In this document: piece after piece, positions 6,860-8,941 of the stretch
Layout: each line of letters opens with the position of its first letter
Numbering within the stretch: position 1 is the stretch's first letter
From: an uncultured Plesiomonas sp.
GTDB lineage: Bacteria; Pseudomonadota; Gammaproteobacteria; Enterobacterales; CAMTGL01
Reading direction: 5' to 3'
Assembly: GCA_947071955.1 (NCBI GenBank)
Contig: CAMTGL010000079.1
Span: 1 to 8,941, forward strand
DNA length: 8,941 nucleotides
Position numbers and translations under genes: made by a program
Notes under the pieces: model-generated
Database searches by the model: none
Seen by the model: only the letters and a program-made list of their open reading frames with translations
What the model was told of the DNA's origin: nothing

Positions 6860-7362
6860 GCCCACTCCAGCGCCAGCGTTGCGCAGCCCAACCCCAAAAT
6901 TGCACCGGCAATAATGTCTGTCAGAAAGTGTACGCCAAGCAGTACGCGTGACAGGCCTATCAGCAAGGCCCAACTTAAGGCGATGGGTAACCAGAATGGA
7001 TAGTAAGCGGCCACTAACCCTGTCATTAAAAACGCGGCAGTAGTGTGGCCTGACGGCAGGCTGTAACGATCAGAGGGCACAATAAAACAGGGAAGATTCA
7101 GTGGTCTATCACGCCGGATGCTGTTTTTTAGGATCCAGTAAATCGGCAACTCAACTGCAAATGCCAGACAACCGGTGCGAAAAAAATGCGTACCCGCATG
7201 AGGTTCAGTGTAGTAAAGCAGCACGCCCACCAGCAGATAGAGTGGGCCATCACCGGTACGCGACACCATACGGGAGACGCGGGCGACAGCCTGGTTGAAA
7301 CGGTGGCATAAACAAAAGGTTGAAACCGCCAGATCAAAACGCCGCAAGGATAAACGCACCAT
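6856..7362 (-). CDS. Membrane PAP2-family (type 2 phosphatidic acid) phosphatase
   Basis: A small integral-membrane acid phosphatase, probably acting on a lipid phosphate or diphosphate at the periplasmic face. In 168 residues all three family motifs are complete: KNSIRRDRP (Lys79-x6-Arg86-Pro87), PSGH (103-106, with the acid/base histidine), and SRVLLGVHFLTD (Ser138-Arg139-x5-His145-x3-Asp149, with the nucleophile histidine). Hydrophobic segments lie at about 40-52, 62-78, 107-122, 124-142 and 148-166. The start at 7362 has AGGAG (complement of 7369-7373) six bases upstream. It is the first gene of a two-gene unit, and its TGA overlaps the glycosyltransferase ATG by four bases. Transcription should start in the divergent gap it shares with leuL; only a weak -10-like TATAGA (minus, 7406-7401) was seen. 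Possible roles are undecaprenyl-phosphate recycling, phosphatidic acid or phosphatidylglycerophosphate dephosphorylation, or lipid A trimming; the sequence does not decide. Confidence 0.9.
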   Translation of the reverse strand: MVRLSLRRFDLAVSTFCLCHRFNQAVARVSRMVSRTGDGPLYLLVGVLLYYTEPHAGTHFFRTGCLAFAVELPIYWILKNSIRRDRPLNLPCFIVPSDRYSLPSGHTTAAFLMTGLVAAYYPFWLPIALSWALLIGLSRVLLGVHFLTDIIAGAILGLGCATLALEWA

Positions 7363-7479
7363 AGACTTCTCCTGATTGAACCGAGCAGACTTGGCTTTAC
7401 TCTATAAACCCCAGATGACAATTCATTGATAGTTTTGCAGCAGTTTTATTTCCCTGATTCAACCATTCCAATCAAACTA

Positions 7480-7509
7480 TTGACAAGTGCATAACATCTG
7501 AAGTATCAC
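7480..7509 (+). promoter_or_regulatory. Predicted leu operon promoter
   Basis: A perfect -35 TTGACA (7480-7485) is followed after 18 bases by TATCAC (7504-7509, four of six to TATAAT). Transcription would start near 7516, about 73 bases before leuL and 260 before leuA, an arrangement like the E. coli leu leader. A 13-base palindrome TAATGA-A-TCATTA (7557-7569) lies in the predicted 5' untranslated region; its function is unknown. Confidence 0.6.
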
Positions 7510-7588
7510 ATAAGCATTGCGGATATTTTATCGCCAACCGATACCTCTTTATCCCTTAATGAATCATTAGATGAATGAGAACGCGACC

Positions 7589-7669
7589 ATGAATATCACT
7601 TCGCTGCTACTTAACCTACTCCTACTCGCTGCTTATCAGCGCGGGTCAGCTCAGGGTTTGTTCAAGTAG
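7589..7669 (+). CDS. leuL: leu operon leader peptide
   Basis: This 26-residue peptide begins MNITSLLLNLLLLAAY. Seven of the eight codons from 7604 to 7627 encode leucine, three of them the rare CTA, interrupted by a single asparagine. It lies just upstream of an intrinsic terminator and leuA, the defining setting of a leucine attenuation leader. Leucine shortage should stall the ribosome on these codons and favour the antiterminator. It is slightly shorter than E. coli LeuL (28), and its leucine run is longer but split. The ATG at 7589 has only a weak GAGA eight bases upstream. An in-frame ATG at 7571 would add six residues, but it has no Shine-Dalgarno sequence. Confidence 0.85.
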   Translation: MNITSLLLNLLLLAAYQRGSAQGLFK

Positions 7670-7709
7670 CAACGAGAACGGTCAGCAAACCAAATCCCCG
7701 AGCCCGCGC
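7639..7709 (+). promoter_or_regulatory. Predicted antiterminator structure of the leu attenuator
   Basis: GCGCGGG (7639-7645, inside leuL just after the leucine codons) is complementary to CCCGCGC (7703-7709), the left arm of the terminator. Nested within, GGTTTG (7655-7660) pairs with CAAACC (7686-7691). CAGCGCGGG occurs at both 7637-7645 and 7713-7721, so the leader copy can compete with the terminator's right arm. A ribosome stalled on leucine codons leaves 7639 onward free; one at the leuL stop (7667) would mask the inner stem. Folding is by eye. Confidence 0.6.
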
Positions 7710-7730
7710 AGTCAGCGCGGGCTTTTTTTT
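7701..7730 (+). terminator. leu attenuator (rho-independent terminator)
   Basis: A perfect 9-bp, very GC-rich stem AGCCCGCGC (7701-7709) / GCGCGGGCT (7715-7723) has a five-base loop AGTCA and runs into eight T residues (7723-7730). It lies 32 bases after the leuL stop and 46 before leuA, so it decides whether leuA is transcribed. An additional outer repeat CGGTCAGC (7679-7686) / GCTGACCG (7734-7741) encloses it. Confidence 0.93.
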
Positions 7731-7775
7731 CCGGCTGACCGCAGGGATGGTACGACAGCAAAAGGAATTTTTATT

Positions 7776-8941
7776 ATGAGCAATCAGGTCATTATATTCG
7801 ATACCACGTTACGCGACGGGGAACAGGCACTACGCGCCAGCCTGAGCGTCAAAGAGAAGTTGCAAATTGCCTTTGCGCTTGAGCGCTTGGGCGTAGATGT
7901 GATGGAGGTCGGGTTTCCTGTCTCTTCACCGGGCGATTTTGAGTCAGTACAAACCATTGCCCGCAATATCAAACACAGCCGAGTCTGCGCACTGGCCCGC
8001 GCGGTCGATCAGGATATTGATGTTGCCGCTGAATCATTGAAAGTGGCCGAAGCCTTTCGCATTCATACCTTTATTGCCACTTCAACGTTACATATCGAAA
8101 CCAAGCTTAAGCGCAGTTTTGATGATGTGCTTGAGATGGCGGTACGCGCAGTAAAACGTGCCCGCCAATATACCGATGATGTGGAGTTCTCTTGTGAGGA
8201 TGCAGGGCGAACACCGATTGATAATTTGTGCCGCGTGGTTGAAGCCGCCATTCGTGCCGGTGCTAAAACAATCAACATTCCCGATACGGTGGGTTACACC
8301 ATTCCGAGCCAGTTTGGTGGCATTATCGAAACTCTGTTTAACCGTGTACCCAATATTGATCAGGCGGTGATCTCGGTGCATTGCCATAACGATCTGGGGT
8401 TGTCAGTCGCCAATTCGATTGCGGCAGTACAAGCCGGTGCGCGGCAAATTGAGTGCACCATGAATGGGATCGGCGAGCGAGCCGGTAACTGTTCACTCGA
8501 AGAAGTAGCGATGATCATCAAAACCCGTGCTGATTTGCTGGGGGTACACACCGGTATTCGCCATCAAGATATTCACCGCACAAGCCAATTAGTCAGCCAG
8601 TTGTGCAATATGCCGGTACAGGCAAACAAGGCCATTGTCGGCGCGAACGCCTTTGCCCACTCTTCTGGCATTCATCAAGATGGCATGCTGAAAAATAAAT
8701 CGAACTACGAAATTATCACCCCAGAATCTATCGGGTTAAACCAAAATCAGTTAAACCTGACCTCGCGCTCAGGCCGTGCCGCAGTGAAGCACCGCATGGA
8801 AGCGATGGGCTATTCAGAAAGCAATTACGATATTGACTCGCTCTACGCTGCCTTTTTGAAACTGGCCGATAAAAAGGGGCAGGTGGGTGATTATGATCTA
8901 GAGGCGCTGGCCTTTATCAATATGCAGCAGGAAGAGTCAGA
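7776..8941 (+). CDS. leuA: 2-isopropylmalate synthase (C-terminal part beyond the right edge)
   Basis: LeuA condenses acetyl-CoA with 2-oxoisovalerate to give 2-isopropylmalate, the first committed step of leucine synthesis, and is normally inhibited by leucine. The first 388 codons are present and the frame is open at the edge; E. coli LeuA has about 523. The TIM-barrel catalytic domain is intact: DTTLRDGEQ (9-17, metal ligand Asp14), EVGFPVSSPGDFE (about 46-58), EFSCEDAGRT, INIPDTVGY, HCHND (202-206, metal ligands His202 and His204), and NGIGERAGN (230-238, ligand Asn238). GIHQDG and TSRSGRAAVKHRM follow in the linker and subdomain region. The missing part should be the LeuA allosteric dimer domain. 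AAGGA (7762-7766) lies nine bases before the ATG. Expression is controlled by the upstream leader and attenuator. leuBCD presumably follow outside the window. Confidence 0.97.
   Translation, partial: MSNQVIIFDTTLRDGEQALRASLSVKEKLQIAFALERLGVDVMEVGFPVSSPGDFESVQTIARNIKHSRVCALARAVDQDIDVAAESLKVAEAFRIHTFIATSTLHIETKLKRSFDDVLEMAVRAVKRARQYTDDVEFSCEDAGRTPIDNLCRVVEAAIRAGAKTINIPDTVGYTIPSQFGGIIETLFNRVPNIDQAVISVHCHNDLGLSVANSIAAVQAGARQIECTMNGIGERAGNCSLEEVAMIIKTRADLLGVHTGIRHQDIHRTSQLVSQLCNMPVQANKAIVGANAFAHSSGIHQDGMLKNKSNYEIITPESIGLNQNQLNLTSRSGRAAVKHRMEAMGYSESNYDIDSLYAAFLKLADKKGQVGDYDLEALAFINMQQEES

Noticed and set aside
6860..6973. Longer N-terminus of the glycosyltransferase starting at 6973
   Set aside because: It would lie inside the phosphatase gene. 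The ATG at 6859 has a good ribosome binding site, gives the family-typical MKILYG start and makes a standard ATGA overlap.
7571..7588. Upstream in-frame ATG for leuL
   Set aside because: There is no ribosome binding site before 7571; the ATG at 7589 has at least a weak GAGA at suitable spacing.
8088..8387. Minus-strand frames within leuA (for example 8088-8387)
   Set aside because: They are shadows of the conserved leuA frame, which is open from 7776 to the window edge.

Overview
The window is a chromosomal segment from a gammaproteobacterium. LeuA, IlvI and IlvH read as close relatives of the Escherichia coli proteins. The arrangement (leu leader and leuA, then an MJ1255/VC2487-type glycosyltransferase, a long-chain acyl-CoA ligase and ilvIH) recalls what I remember of Vibrio cholerae around VC2482-VC2490. 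Moderate coding GC and an AT-rich flank fit Vibrionales, Plesiomonas or a related lineage; I cannot fix the genus by eye.

Layout, left to right. Positions 1-268 (minus) hold the N-terminal part of an unrecognised small membrane-anchored protein. Positions 269-1029 are AT-rich and gene-free, with several short palindromes. A bidirectional hairpin terminator at 1030-1063 closes ilvIH (minus, 1130-3342), the two subunits of acetolactate synthase III, coupled by a TAATG stop/start overlap. The 3343-3675 gap is the ilvIH control region, bounded by the terminator (3676-3702) of the next gene. That gene (3738-5528, minus) is a complete FAA1/FadD15-type long-chain acyl-CoA ligase. Its promoter carries a near-perfect FabR-like palindrome over the predicted transcription start and two abutting palindromes further upstream. 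Next come a GT-B glycosyltransferase (5738-6859) and a PAP2 phosphatase (6856-7362), both minus and joined by an ATGA overlap. The leucine operon starts divergently on the plus strand: a TTGACA promoter, a leucine-rich leader peptide leuL (7589-7669), a transcription attenuator (7639-7730), and leuA (from 7776), cut by the right edge.

Functionally the window joins branched-chain amino acid synthesis (ilvIH for acetolactate, leuA for the committed leucine step) to a lipid and envelope block (acyl-CoA ligase, glycosyltransferase, phosphatase). In E. coli the regulator leuO lies between leuL and ilvI; here there is no LysR-type gene between them. The most interesting signals are regulatory: the FabR-like operator on the acyl-CoA ligase, the twin palindromes beside it, and the nested antiterminator of the leu leader. 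I found no tRNA, rRNA, CRISPR, insertion sequence or phage gene. I see no wholly new system; the least explained parts are the glycosyltransferase-phosphatase pair and the AT-rich left end.
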